A DNA stretch of 64,000 bases from Palsa-506 sp963786975. GTDB lineage: Bacteria > Actinomycetota > Actinomycetes > Streptosporangiales > Streptosporangiaceae. Location of the stretch: NCBI GenBank assembly GCA_963786975.1, contig CAWBBE010000010.1:1-64000 (forward strand), read 5' to 3'. Under the pieces are notes generated by a model. The model saw only the letters and a program-made list of their open reading frames with translations, had not been told where the DNA came from and made no database searches. A program made the translations under genes and the position numbers. Positions 17,422 to 26,182 of the stretch are shown piece by piece; the stretch's first letter is position 1; each line of letters opens with the position of its first letter.

Positions 17422-18381
17422 CTAGTGCCCGGTAGCTTGAGCCAGCGCGGCTTCGATCCCGCGCAGCTGCCTGGTCTGCCACGCCTGGTAAGTGGCGTCG
17501 GCCGGCACCAGGGTCTCGGTGATCGTGGCGTAAGGGATGTGCTCGGCCTTCACCTCCGCCAGCTGGGCCTGTACGTCCGGGGTGACGTTCTGGCTGTTGT
17601 AAACGTAGATCTTGATCTGGTGATTCTTGATCTGGTCGTCGATGGCCTGCTTATCCGCGGCCGACACATCGGTGCCTTCGCTGATGGCCTTCAAGAACGC
17701 CTGCGGGGTGATGAGGTTTAGCCCGAGAGCCGGCGCCAGCATCGCGAAAATCGACTCAGAGGCCCCGACCGGGGTGCCGGAGTACTTCGTCTTGATGGCT
17801 GCGATGGTGGCGTTGTACGGCTTCAGGGCGACAGCGTTGAAGCGGGTCCGCTGCCGGGCGAAGTAGGCGCTGTCAGCGGGATCCAGCTGCTGGTAGTCGG
17901 CCACCATCTGGCTGACGACCTTCTGCACGTCCGCCGGGTTGTACCAGCGATGCGGATTCCCCCCGGCCGGGACGCCGAGCAGGGTCCCCACGTCGAGAGT
18001 GGCCGGGTTCTGCTGGTCGGCCGCGAGCAGCCTGGGCACCCACGGGTCATACCCGATCCCGTTGTCGATGACGAACTGTGCCCCCGCGATCGTCCTGGCA
18101 TCCCCCGCGGTCGGCTCATAGCTATGCGGGTCGGTGTTGGGGTTGGTGATGATGCTTACCACCCGGACGTGGCTGCCGCCGATCTGGCGGGCGATGCTGC
18201 CCCAGAAATTTTCTGCCGCCACCACCTGGACCTGCCCGCCCCGGCCAGCCGACTCCGACGCCGCCGGGGCCGTCGAGCAGCCAGCCACGGCAGCCAGCAT
18301 GAAGCCAGCCAGCACCGTACCGACGATCACAGGGCCCTGCGGCCTTTCGCGGCAGCCGAAGAGCGACGATCGGGATCTCAA
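17422..18381 (-). CDS. znuA: zinc/manganese-binding lipoprotein
   Basis: The protein has 319 residues, starting at TTG 18381 with GAGGAGG about 9 bases upstream. A signal sequence ends in the lipobox VAGC, so the mature protein is anchored to the outer face of the membrane by a lipidated Cys. The cluster A-I fold of metal-binding receptors is shown by VVAAENFWGSIARQIGG, NTDPHSYEPT (ligand His), NPHRWYNPADV (ligand His) and the late SQNVTPDVQAQLAEV. There is no long His/Asp-rich loop. It delivers Zn (or Mn) to the permeases encoded downstream; the gene order znuA-znuC-znuB-znuB with 22-bp or overlapping gaps indicates one operon. Confidence 0.9.
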   Translation of the reverse strand: MRSRSSLFGCRERPQGPVIVGTVLAGFMLAAVAGCSTAPAASESAGRGGQVQVVAAENFWGSIARQIGGSHVRVVSIITNPNTDPHSYEPTAGDARTIAGAQFVIDNGIGYDPWVPRLLAADQQNPATLDVGTLLGVPAGGNPHRWYNPADVQKVVSQMVADYQQLDPADSAYFARQRTRFNAVALKPYNATIAAIKTKYSGTPVGASESIFAMLAPALGLNLITPQAFLKAISEGTDVSAADKQAIDDQIKNHQIKIYVYNSQNVTPDVQAQLAEVKAEHIPYATITETLVPADATYQAWQTRQLRGIEAALAQATGH

Positions 18382-18458
18382 CGGGGAACCTCCTCAGCCG
18401 GGCAGCAGCCGACTCGTGCCGCTACCTGCCTCTGGCTGCCACGCGGCAAGGCGGGGTA

Positions 18459-18481
18459 ATGAAACTGATCACCGTTTTCAT
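18459..18481 (-). promoter_or_regulatory. Zur-box-like dyad upstream of znuA
   Basis: ATGAAAC and GTTTTCAT face each other across an 8-base spacer, 78-100 bases before the znuA start. The TGAAA...TTTCA pattern is that of actinobacterial Zur boxes, though the spacing is wider than the usual 15-17 bp consensus. Confidence 0.45.
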
Positions 18482-18501
18482 GTCCAGTTAAAAGCAGGTT
18501 A

Positions 18502-18518
18502 ATGGAAACCGTTTCCAT
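18502..18518. promoter_or_regulatory. Zur-box-like palindrome upstream of znuA
   Basis: ATGGAAACCGTTTCCAT is a perfect 8+8 palindrome around a central base and has the size and A/T-arm layout of Zur operators. With the dyad at 18459 it suggests zinc-dependent repression of znuA. The regulator would have to be encoded elsewhere, since the local zur is decayed. Confidence 0.55.
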
Positions 18519-19050
18519 CGCGCAAGCGGGTTCGCCGGCCGTTCAGACGGTCGGAGGACGAGCTGAGGCGCTGGCCGTGGATGCGGATGGATGGCGACAG
18601 CCGAAATCGCATGACACAGGTACGGGCGTCACCGTCGCCGCGGCGGCGACAATCTCGACGCCCGCAGCCGCGATCCGCTTCCGGCGCCAGGTTCGCCGCC
18701 GAAGCCGGCGCTCAGCCGGCTGGCGGGTCGCCTCAGCCGCCAGGTACATCGGCCGCATCCGTCGCTGCCACGACGATTCTGACTGAGCCTGCCTTCGACG
18801 GGCGCGGTGGCTTGGTTGCGTCGGTCGCGGCTCCTGGCAGTCACCGGTTTGCCCGGAGCTGGGCGGCGATTCCGAGTACGGGACACGGCCCTGCGGGCCG
18901 TTGCTTTCGCCGTGCTCTGACCAGCAGCGGGACCAGATCCTACGGCCGGATGGGGGTGCATGAGGAGTGAAGCTGGCCGCCTGGTTGCGAAGGTGCCGGT
19001 CAGCGAGGTGGGCCGAAGTTCGAGCGTTCTGAAGTTTTGTTCGATTTATG
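18519..19050. other. no gene seen
   Basis: About 530 bases between the znu operator region and the tRNA gene contain no frame with recognisable features on either strand. This is the border between the accessory left arm and the core region. Confidence 0.45.
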
Positions 19051-19122
19051 CGCCCCCAGCAGGATTCGAACCTGCGCACACGGCTCCGGAGGCCGTTGCT
19101 CTATCCCCTGAGCTATGGGGGC
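19051..19122 (-). tRNA. tRNA-Arg (anticodon CCG)
   Basis: Minus strand: acceptor GCCCCCA pairs with TGGGGGC, D-arm GCTC...GAGC, anticodon stem ACGGC/GCCGT with loop CTCCGGA (anticodon CCG, reading CGG), and T-arm GCAGG TTCGAAT CCTGC. It is 72 bases long and CCA is not encoded. A tRNA at the edge of an accessory region is a classic integration site, but I see no repeated tRNA 3' end nearby. Confidence 0.95.
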
Positions 19123-19233
19123 TCGCAGGCCGCGCCGCTACTCGCGCGGGCCCGCAGGGCCGGTGCAAGAGTATCAGCCCTGAAGTGTCCCGGACACGGC
19201 GCCGATCTGCCCGCATCGCGAACGCTAACCGGG

Positions 19234-19239
19234 TAGCCT
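19234..19239 (+). promoter_or_regulatory. -10 box for leaderless response regulator
   Basis: TAGCCT lies 7 bases before the GTG at 19247 and there is no Shine-Dalgarno sequence. This spacing places the transcription start at the start codon. Confidence 0.55.
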
Positions 19240-19246
19240 CGCGCGG

Positions 19247-19642
19247 GTGACGCAGGGACTTGGCCGGGTGCTGGTTGTCGACGATGACGAGGTCATCCGG
19301 CAGCTTATCGCCGTGAACCTCACGCTGGAGGGGTTCGACGTGGCCACCGCCGTGGACGGCAAGGACTGCCTGGAGAAGGTCACCGATGCCAGCCCGGACG
19401 TCATCACGCTGGACGTCATGATGCCCCGGCTGGACGGCTGGGTCACCGCGACTCAGCTGCGCAGGAATCCGCTGACCAGCGGGATCAAGGTCGTCCTGAT
19501 CACGGCGCGGGCGCAGGAGGACGACCGGTCCAGGGGCCGGGAGATCGGCGTCGACGCGTACCTGACCAAGCCGTTCGATCCGGCCGAGATGATCCGCGTG
19601 GTCCGCGAGCTGGCCGGCGCGCCGCACAGCGCCTTCGACTGA
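19247..19642 (+). CDS. single-domain response regulator
   Basis: The protein has 131 residues and a GTG start. It is a bare receiver domain: acidic pocket VDDDE near the N-terminus, phospho-acceptor Asp in LDVMMPRLDG, the switch Thr in LITAR and the conserved Lys in LTKPFDP. There is no output domain, so it must act through protein contacts. A receiver of this kind commonly sits just before nrtL in actinomycetes. No histidine kinase gene is in the window. Confidence 0.9.
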   Translation: MTQGLGRVLVVDDDEVIRQLIAVNLTLEGFDVATAVDGKDCLEKVTDASPDVITLDVMMPRLDGWVTATQLRRNPLTSGIKVVLITARAQEDDRSRGREIGVDAYLTKPFDPAEMIRVVRELAGAPHSAFD

Positions 19643-19751
19643 GCGGGCTCCGGCCCGGCCGGGCGGGCCCCCGGCCGCGCGAGCCCTGGCTGAAAGGGCG
19701 CACCGCGGGTTGCCTCCGGCCGCGCTGGGCCCGGCTGTCTGGCCCGCGCCG

Positions 19752-19757
19752 TAGCCT
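19752..19757 (+). promoter_or_regulatory. -10 box for leaderless nrtL
   Basis: TAGCCT stands 6 bases before the GTG start at 19764, the same hexamer as in front of the response regulator, again without a ribosome binding site. Confidence 0.5.
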
Positions 19758-19763
19758 GGCTGC

Positions 19764-20880
19764 GTGCTACCCGGCGACATCGGCGCTGAGCTGGCCCGCG
19801 TGATCACCGCCGCGGCCGCGGCCGGCCGGCTGCCGCCTGCCGCGGGCACGATCAGCGCGGCCGGGACCTGGCGGCCAGCGCCGGGCGGAGCGCCCGGCTG
19901 CTACGCGTCCTCGCTGCCGTTCCGGCTGGCCGCCGGATCTGGCCGCGGCGCCGGCGACATCGCCGCGCTGCTCGCCGCCGGACTGCGCGGGCCCGGCTGG
20001 ATCAGCGACACCGCCGTCACCGGGGCCGGCTACCTGACCGTCACCGTCACCCCCGCGGCGCTGGCCGGCCTGGCCGTCCGGATCAGCCGGGCCGGGCCGG
20101 CCTGCGCCCGCAGCGACGGCCTCCGCGGCCAGCCGGCCAGCGCGCCCCCGGACGCCGACCTGGCCACCGCGGCGAACTGGGCACAGGCGCACCGGCAGCT
20201 CATCGCGTCGGTAGCCGGCGCTGGCCGCTGCGGCCGGGGCGGACATGTCCGTAAACCCCGATTCGAAACGGACTGGCCGGACGACTGCCGGCCGCCTGCC
20301 CCGTCCTGGCCCGGTGGCGCAAGCAGTCGACTTCGCCGGGCCCGATGCGGTCCGCTATGCACTCGCCCGGATACCCGCGGGCCGGACAGTGGTCATCGAC
20401 GCCCGGCAATCCGTTAAGAATGTTCTCGGAAATCCGTTTTATGCGGTCAGTTTTGCGCATGCCGATGCACTGGCCGCCCAGCGCCGCGCCGCCGGTCTCG
20501 GCCTGGGCCGCGGGGCTCCGGCCGGGTTCCGGCCGGAGGCACTCGGCGGCCGGGCCGAACGGGCGCTGCTGGCCGGCCTCTCCTGGCTGCCCGAGCGCGT
20601 CGCCGGGGCCGCTCGCCGCCGCCAGCCGCACGAGCTGACCAGCTACCTCGAGGAGCTGGCCGCGGCTTATCTCAAGGTCAGGGAGGACTGCCCGGCGCTG
20701 CCGTCGGGCGGCCGGGCCGCGCCGCGCGATCCGGCCACCGTAAGCGCCCGGCTGTGGCTGGCGGATGCGGCCCGGGCCGCGCTGGCGGCCGGGCTGGGGC
20801 TGCTCGGCGTGCTCGCGCCGGCCCGGCCGTTATGCCGTGCTGCCTGCCGCCGCAAGACCTGCCCCGGCATGGTGATTTAA
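19764..20880 (+). CDS. nrtL: ArgS-related DALR-domain protein, frameshifted
   Basis: The N-terminal piece (GTG 19764) resembles the arginyl-tRNA synthetase N-domain (IGAELARVITAAAAAGRLPP, then ASSLPFRLA and GPGWISDTAVTGAGYLTVTV). The C-terminal piece, in another frame from about 20215 to 20880, resembles the anticodon-binding DALR domain (GPDAVRYALARIPAG, then NPFYAVSFAHADALAAQRRA, then ELTSYLEELAAAYLKVREDC and ARLWLADAARAALAAGLGLL). The catalytic HIGH/KMSKS domain is absent, as in NrtL proteins that lie upstream of lysA-thr-rho in Streptomyces. The total length implies one extra base near 20215. Function is unknown; a tRNA-related or regulatory role has been supposed from the fold. Confidence 0.75.
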
Positions 20881-21368
20881 TAGCTGGCGAATGGGTATTG
20901 CATGGCATGAAGGCCCCCCCTGGACGCCGGCAGCCTGGTCCGCCCAGGTCGTCCGCACTTGTCCCGTCGGCCTCTCCGGCTAATCACGGACAGCTCTGAG
21001 GAATGCCTTGGGCGCTCTTGGTGTTAAGCTAGGTGCTGCACTAGATGCCCCGCCATGGGGACAGGTGCTCGCCCGCTTGCTGTCGGACCGGCGTTGCAGC
21101 CGGCCGCGGTCGGCTGTTCCCAGAGGAATTCACTCATCGCTTGACTTCCGCCCCGGCCAGGAGTGGAACGAACGCGGATCAACGTGGAACCCTCCCGGTG
21201 CTGCGCTTGCCGCAGGTGCCGGGCGGATCCCCCGGGTGGGAACCGTGTGCGAGGAAGTACGGGGATGGCAGTAAGTGCAGGAATTAGCCCGGCCGAACAG
21301 CCGGGCCGCGACAGCGGATATACCGGCCGCCAGCGCAGTCGGCGCCCGCGCCTTGGGAAGGACCCCTC
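20881..21368 (+). other. intergenic region and rho leader
   Basis: This interval of 488 bases lies between nrtL and rho, where relatives usually have lysA, hom, thrC and thrB; none of these is present. The segment GTTAAGCTAGG near 21022-21032 is a plausible -10 region, which would give rho a leader of over 300 bases. Long rho leaders are known to take part in autogenous control. No small gene is convincing. Confidence 0.5.
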
Positions 21369-23573
21369 GTGAGCGACACCACCGAAGTTTTCACCGGCAC
21401 CACGGGCACGCCCGAGGAGTCACCCGCCCTCTTCCCCGCGCCTGCAGCGGACCGGGGCGAGGCGGGAACGGCGGGGGCTGCGCCCGAGCCGGCCAGCGGC
21501 ACGCGCTCCTGGCCGGGCGGGGACGGCCAGGCCGGCGCTGGTGAGGCTGCGGCGGGCCCGGCGCGCCGCCGGGCCGAAGGGCTCGGCGGGAAGCTGCTGC
21601 CCGAACTGCAGCGGCTCGCGCAGTCGCTCGGCATGACCGGCACCGGCCGGATGCGCAAGGGCGAGCTGATAGCGGCGATCCAGCAGCGGCAGGCCGGCCG
21701 GACCGCGGGTTCCGCGGGCGCCGGATCCGCTCCTGACGGTGCCGCAGCAGGTGACCATTCATTCCAGCGGAGTGCGCCTGCGGGAGCCGGCGCGCCCCGC
21801 CAGCCTGAGCAGGACACCATGGAAAGACAGACTTTGGCGCAGCCGGGAATCGGCGGCGGCACCTCCGCAGGCGGCCCGGGGAGCCCGGCGGGCGGAGCCG
21901 GCGTCGGCGGGACGCAGCCGACCGCGCAGCCCTCGATCACCGTCAGCTACCCGGCGGTGAGCGGTGCCCCGGCCGACGGACGGCCGGCCGCCGACGGGCC
22001 GGGCAGTCCGGGCATCCAGGCTGACCAGGGCGAGAGTGCCGGGCAGTCCGGCCAGCGCGGCAGCGACCAGCAGCGCGGCGGTGACCAGCAGCGCGGCGGG
22101 GACGACCGCGGCGGCGATGGCCAGCGCGGTGACCGGCGCCGCCGCAACGGCAGGCGCGACGAGCAGGCCAGGGCGGCCAGCGACGGCCAGGACCAGCACC
22201 GTGACCAGGCCAGTGACAGCCAGGGCCGCGATAACCAGGGCCGCGACAGCCAGGTCCGCGACAGCCAGGGCCGGGACAGCCAGCGCCGCGATCAGGGCGG
22301 CCGGAACAACTCCGGCGACGACCGCGGCGACGACCGGGATGCCCAGGGCGGCCGCCGGAACCGGGACCGGTTCCGGAACCGCAACAACAATAACCGGCGC
22401 CGCGAGCGGGGCAGCGAGGCCGAGCCGGTGATCGCCGAGGACGACGTGCTCGTCCCGATCGCCGGCATCCTGGACGTGCTGGACAACTACGCGTTCGTCC
22501 GCACCACCGGCTACCTGCCGGGCTCCAACGACGTCTACGTCTCGCTGTCCCAGGTGCGCAAGTACGGCCTGCGCAAGGGAGACGTGATCGAGGGCGCCGT
22601 CCGGCAGCCCAAGGAGGGTGAGCGCCGGGAGAAGTTCAACGCGCTGGTCCGGCTCGACAAGATCAACGGCCTGGATCCGGAGCAGTCGAAGCTGCGGCCC
22701 GAGTTCGCCAAGCTGGTCCCGCTCTACCCGCAGGAAAGGCTGCGGCTGGAGACCGACCCGACCATCATGACCACGCGGATCATCGACCTGATCGCCCCGA
22801 TCGGCAAGGGCCAGCGCGGCCTGATCGTGTCGCCGTCCAAGGCGGGCAAGACGATGATCATGCAGTCGATTGCGAACGCGATCACCAAGAACAACCCGGA
22901 GTGCCACCTCATGGTCGTCCTGGTGGACGAGCGGCCGGAGGAAGTCACCGACATGCAGCGCTCGGTCAAGGGCGAGGTGATCTACTCGACCTTCGACCGG
23001 CCGTCCGAGGACCACACCACGGTCGCCGAGCTCGCCATCGAGCGGGCCAAGCGGCTGGCCGAGATGGGCCACGACGTGGTCGTGCTGCTGGACTCGATCA
23101 CCCGGCTCGGCCGGGCCTACAACCTGTCCGCGCCCGCGAGCGGCCGGATCATGTCCGGCGGCGTCGACTCGACGGCGCTCTACCCGCCGAAGCGGTTCTT
23201 CGGCGCGGCCCGCAACATCGAGCACGGCGGCTCGATCACGATCCTGGCCACCGCCCTGATCGAGACCGGCTCCCGCGCCGACGAGGTCATCTTCGAGGAG
23301 TTCAAGGGCACCGGCAACATGGAGCTGCGGCTGCGCCGCGAGCTGGCGGATAAGCGGATCTTCCCGGCGGTCGACGTGGACGCGTCCAGTACCCGCAAGG
23401 AAGAGCTGCTGATGACGCCGGACGAACTCAAGATCGTCTGGCAGCTGCGCCGGGTTCTGCACGCGCTCGAGCCGCAGCAGGCCCTTGAGGTGCTGATGGA
23501 GCGGATGCGGGAGACCAAGAGCAACGCCGAGTTCCTGCTGCACGTGCAGAAGACGACCACCGAGAACCGCTAG
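21369..23573 (+). CDS. rho: transcription termination factor Rho
   Basis: The protein has 734 residues (GTG 21369, GGAAGGA upstream). It is a hexameric RNA helicase that ends transcription. An N-terminal Rho_N segment (KLLPELQRLAQSLGMTGTGRMRKGELIAAI) is followed by a long Gly/Gln/Arg/Asp-rich insertion (about 130-345) with pentapeptide-like repeats (QGRDS), typical of actinobacterial Rho and thought to bind RNA. Then come the cold-shock RNA-binding fold (GILDVLDNYAFVRT), the P-loop (SPSKAGKTMIMQ), Walker B (VVLLDSITRLGRAYN) and the R-loop region (FEEFKGTGNMELRL). The insertion makes it far longer than the 419-residue E. coli protein. Confidence 0.98.
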   Translation: MSDTTEVFTGTTGTPEESPALFPAPAADRGEAGTAGAAPEPASGTRSWPGGDGQAGAGEAAAGPARRRAEGLGGKLLPELQRLAQSLGMTGTGRMRKGELIAAIQQRQAGRTAGSAGAGSAPDGAAAGDHSFQRSAPAGAGAPRQPEQDTMERQTLAQPGIGGGTSAGGPGSPAGGAGVGGTQPTAQPSITVSYPAVSGAPADGRPAADGPGSPGIQADQGESAGQSGQRGSDQQRGGDQQRGGDDRGGDGQRGDRRRRNGRRDEQARAASDGQDQHRDQASDSQGRDNQGRDSQVRDSQGRDSQRRDQGGRNNSGDDRGDDRDAQGGRRNRDRFRNRNNNNRRRERGSEAEPVIAEDDVLVPIAGILDVLDNYAFVRTTGYLPGSNDVYVSLSQVRKYGLRKGDVIEGAVRQPKEGERREKFNALVRLDKINGLDPEQSKLRPEFAKLVPLYPQERLRLETDPTIMTTRIIDLIAPIGKGQRGLIVSPSKAGKTMIMQSIANAITKNNPECHLMVVLVDERPEEVTDMQRSVKGEVIYSTFDRPSEDHTTVAELAIERAKRLAEMGHDVVVLLDSITRLGRAYNLSAPASGRIMSGGVDSTALYPPKRFFGAARNIEHGGSITILATALIETGSRADEVIFEEFKGTGNMELRLRRELADKRIFPAVDVDASSTRKEELLMTPDELKIVWQLRRVLHALEPQQALEVLMERMRETKSNAEFLLHVQKTTTENR
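22200..22292 (+). repeat. 15-bp tandem repeats inside rho
   Basis: Units close to CAGGGCCGCGACAGC repeat about six times and encode the (Q/N)(G/V)RD(S/N) pentapeptide array of the Rho insertion domain. In-frame repeat units can be gained or lost without breaking the gene. Confidence 0.75.
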
Positions 23574-23716
23574 CCGCGGTAACCGGGAATCACCAGGCGG
23601 CCGGCCGCGTTGCAGCGCCTGGCACACTGGTAAACCTAGAAAGCGCGGTACCGGTTCACGCCCGGCGGCGATGGCTGCCGCGGCGACCCGGCGACTGCCA
23701 GAACCAGGAGTCTGAC

Positions 23717-23932
23717 GTGAAGCCCAATATTCACCCCGACTACGTGGTGACGACGGTGACCTGCACCTGCGGGAATACCTTCACCACCAGGAGCACGGCC
23801 AAGAACGGCGTGATCCACGCCGACATCTGCTCGAACTGCCACCCGTTCTACACCGGCAAGCAGAAGATCATGGACACCGGCGGACGCGTCGCCAGGTTCG
23901 AGCGGCGCTTCGGCAAGAAGCCTGCCAAGTAG
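23717..23932 (+). CDS. rpmE: 50S ribosomal protein L31
   Basis: The protein has 71 residues (GTG start with CAGGAG upstream). It carries KPNIHPDY at the N-terminus and the zinc-binding cysteines of the C+ form (TCTCGNTF and DICSNCHPFYTGKQK), so this is the zinc-dependent paralogue. Zur often controls the zinc-free version, which is not in the window. Its place between rho and prfA is the conserved one. Confidence 0.97.
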   Translation: MKPNIHPDYVVTTVTCTCGNTFTTRSTAKNGVIHADICSNCHPFYTGKQKIMDTGGRVARFERRFGKKPAK

Positions 23933-24079
23933 CGGCCCCGGCGCAGTGCCCTGCTTAGTGGTTCAGATTTAGCCGGTTATCACCGGACGAAAGCTAACCG
24001 CTATTGACAGCGAGGCCTTAGCGGCGCCCGGCCAGCCATCGTGCTGGCCGGACGCCGTACGGCAGCTGGGAGGAACACG

Positions 24080-25156
24080 GTGTTCGAGCGCCTTGCGGAG
24101 CTTGCCAGCGAGCATGCTGCGCTGGAGCGCGAGCTCTCGGATCCGGCGCTGCACGAGGACGCCGAGCGCGCCCGGGCGGTCGGCCGCCGCTACGGCGAGC
24201 TCGGCTCGATCGTGCACGCCTACCAGGAGTGGCAGCAGACCGCGGGGGACGAGTCCGCCGCGCTGGAGCTCGCCGAGCAGGACGAGTCCTTCGCCGCCGA
24301 GGCGGAGCAGTTCGGCCGCCGGCGGGCCGAGCTGGAGGAGCGGCTGCAGCAGCTGCTCGTGCCGCGGGACGGCAACGACGGCAAGGATGTCATCCTGGAA
24401 GTGAAAGCGGGCGAGGGCGGCGAGGAATCCGCCCTGTTCGCCGGCGACCTGCTGCGGATGTACCTGCGGTATGCCGAGCGGCAGGGCTGGCAGGCCGAGG
24501 TCCTGGACGCGACCGTGACCGGCCTCGGCGGGTACAAGGACGTCACCGTCGCGGTCAAGGCCGGCCGCCGCGCGCCGCCCGGCGACGGCGCATGGGCGCG
24601 GCTGAAGTACGAGGGCGGCGTGCACCGGGTGCAGCGGGTGCCGGTGACCGAGTCGCAGGGCCGGATCCACACCTCCGCGGCCGGGGTTCTGGTGATGCCG
24701 GAGGCAGACCCGGTCGAGGTCACCATCGACCCCAACGAGCTGCGGGTGGACGTGTTCCGCTCGTCCGGCCCTGGCGGCCAGAGCGTGAACACCACCGACT
24801 CCGCGGTGCGGATCACGCACCTGCCGACCGGGATCGTGGTGTCCTGCCAGAACGAGAAGAGCCAGCTGCAGAACAAGGAGCAGGCACTGCGCATCCTGCG
24901 GGCCCGGCTGCTGGCCCAGGCGCAGGAGGAAGCCGACGCCCAGGCCGCGGCCGACCGCCGCAGCCAGGTCCGCACGGTGGACCGCTCGCAGCGGGTCCGC
25001 ACCTACAACTTCCCGGAGAACCGGATCTCCGATCACCGGGTCGGCTTCAAGGCCTACAACCTCGACCAGGTCATCGACGGGGACCTGGACGCCGTGATCA
25101 GCGCGCTGACCGCGGCCGACCGCGCGGAGAAGATGGCGGGCAGCGATGCGGCCTGA
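24080..25156 (+). CDS. prfA: peptide chain release factor 1
   Basis: The protein has 358 residues; GTG 24080 is chosen because GGGAGGAACAC stands just upstream. It reads UAA/UAG stop codons and triggers release of the finished peptide. The codon-recognition tripeptide PxT type is seen in HLPTGIVVSC, and the catalytic GGQ in SSGPGGQSVNTTDSAVRITH. The N-terminal helical bundle (FERLAELASEHAALERELSD) and the late KAYNLDQVIDGDLD complete the family pattern. The next gene, prmC, methylates the Gln of this GGQ. Confidence 0.98.
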   Translation: MFERLAELASEHAALERELSDPALHEDAERARAVGRRYGELGSIVHAYQEWQQTAGDESAALELAEQDESFAAEAEQFGRRRAELEERLQQLLVPRDGNDGKDVILEVKAGEGGEESALFAGDLLRMYLRYAERQGWQAEVLDATVTGLGGYKDVTVAVKAGRRAPPGDGAWARLKYEGGVHRVQRVPVTESQGRIHTSAAGVLVMPEADPVEVTIDPNELRVDVFRSSGPGGQSVNTTDSAVRITHLPTGIVVSCQNEKSQLQNKEQALRILRARLLAQAQEEADAQAAADRRSQVRTVDRSQRVRTYNFPENRISDHRVGFKAYNLDQVIDGDLDAVISALTAADRAEKMAGSDAA

Positions 25157-25225
25157 CGGCGCGGCGGACCGGCCTGGCCCGGGCGGCCGCGCGGCCGCCC
25201 GGGCCCGCCCGCCCGGCCCGGTGCG

Positions 25226-26113
25226 ATGAGCCTGCTGCTCGGCGAGATCGCGGTTGCGGCCGCCCGGCTGGCCGAGGCCGGCGTCGAGTCGCCGCGGACG
25301 GACGCCGAGCTGATCGCCGCGCACGTGCACGACGTGCCCCGCGGCGCGCTGCCCAAGGTGCCGGACGCCGCGTTCGACCCGCGGTTCTGGGATGAGGTGG
25401 CCAGGCGCGAGGCGCGCGAGCCGCTGCAGCACATCACCGGGCACGCGTACTTCCGGTACCTGGACCTCGAGGTCGGACCCGGCGTCTTCGTGCCGCGCCA
25501 GGAGACCGAGGTGATGACCGGCTGGGCGATCGACCGGCTCAGGGAGATGGACGTCGCCGAGCCGCTGGTTGCCGATCTCGGCACCGGCTCGGCCGCCATC
25601 GCGCTGGCCATCGCGCAGGAAGTGCCGCGGGCCCGGGTGCACGCGATCGAGGCCGACCCGCTGGCCCGGCAGTGGGCGGCGCGGAACATCGCCAGGTGCG
25701 CGGCGGCGGCGCCGCATACCGCGGGCCGGGTGACCCTGCACGCCGGGGATTTCCGCGGCGCGCTCGGCGACCATGACGGGCCTGGCGACCTGGCCGGGCT
25801 GGCCGGGCTGGCCGACCTGGTCATCAGCAACCCGCCGTACATCCCGGTCGGCGCGTGGGTGCCGCCTGAGGTAGGCGAGTACGACCCGGCCACCGCGCTC
25901 TGGGGCGGCGCCGACGGGCTCGACGCGGTCCGCGAGGTCGAGGCGATCGCGGGCAGGCTGCTGCGCCCCCGCGGCCTGGTGGCGGTCGAGCACGGCGCGC
26001 AGCAAGGCGGCGCGGTCTACTGGCTGTTCCCCGAAGAACGGGGCTGGCGGGAGACCCGCAATCACAAGGACCTGGCCGGCCGGGACCGGTTCGTCACGGC
26101 GGCGCGGGCGTGA
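25226..26113 (+). CDS. prmC: release factor glutamine methyltransferase
   Basis: The protein has 295 residues (ATG 25226). It transfers a methyl group from SAM to the GGQ glutamine of release factors. An N-terminal helical substrate domain (PLQHITGHAYFRYLDLEVGPGVFVPRQET is the conserved linker region) precedes a Rossmann SAM domain with DLGTGSAAIALAIA and the catalytic NPPYIP. The 69-base gap from prfA and shared strand suggest cotranscription. Confidence 0.96.
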   Translation: MSLLLGEIAVAAARLAEAGVESPRTDAELIAAHVHDVPRGALPKVPDAAFDPRFWDEVARREAREPLQHITGHAYFRYLDLEVGPGVFVPRQETEVMTGWAIDRLREMDVAEPLVADLGTGSAAIALAIAQEVPRARVHAIEADPLARQWAARNIARCAAAAPHTAGRVTLHAGDFRGALGDHDGPGDLAGLAGLADLVISNPPYIPVGAWVPPEVGEYDPATALWGGADGLDAVREVEAIAGRLLRPRGLVAVEHGAQQGGAVYWLFPEERGWRETRNHKDLAGRDRFVTAARA

Positions 26114-26168
26114 CCGGGCGGGCGCATCCTGGCGGGCGGGCAATTCCCGGCGCGGCCCGGCGCCGTGG

Positions 26169-26174
26169 CAGGAT
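26169..26174 (+). promoter_or_regulatory. -10 box for leaderless tsaC
   Basis: CAGGAT lies 8 bases before ATG 26183. This spacing supports a leaderless transcript and decides the start against the in-frame GTG at 26165. Confidence 0.5.
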
Positions 26175-26182
26175 GGGCGGCC

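Noticed and set aside
19051..19122. tRNA-Arg as attachment site of an integrated island to its left
   Set aside because: No duplicated 3' tRNA segment was seen in 1-19050 and no tyrosine integrase gene is present in the window.
21759..23627. Long minus-strand frame opposite rho
   Set aside because: Shadow of the rho coding sequence; its Val/Ala repeats are just the reverse reading of the Rho repeat domain.
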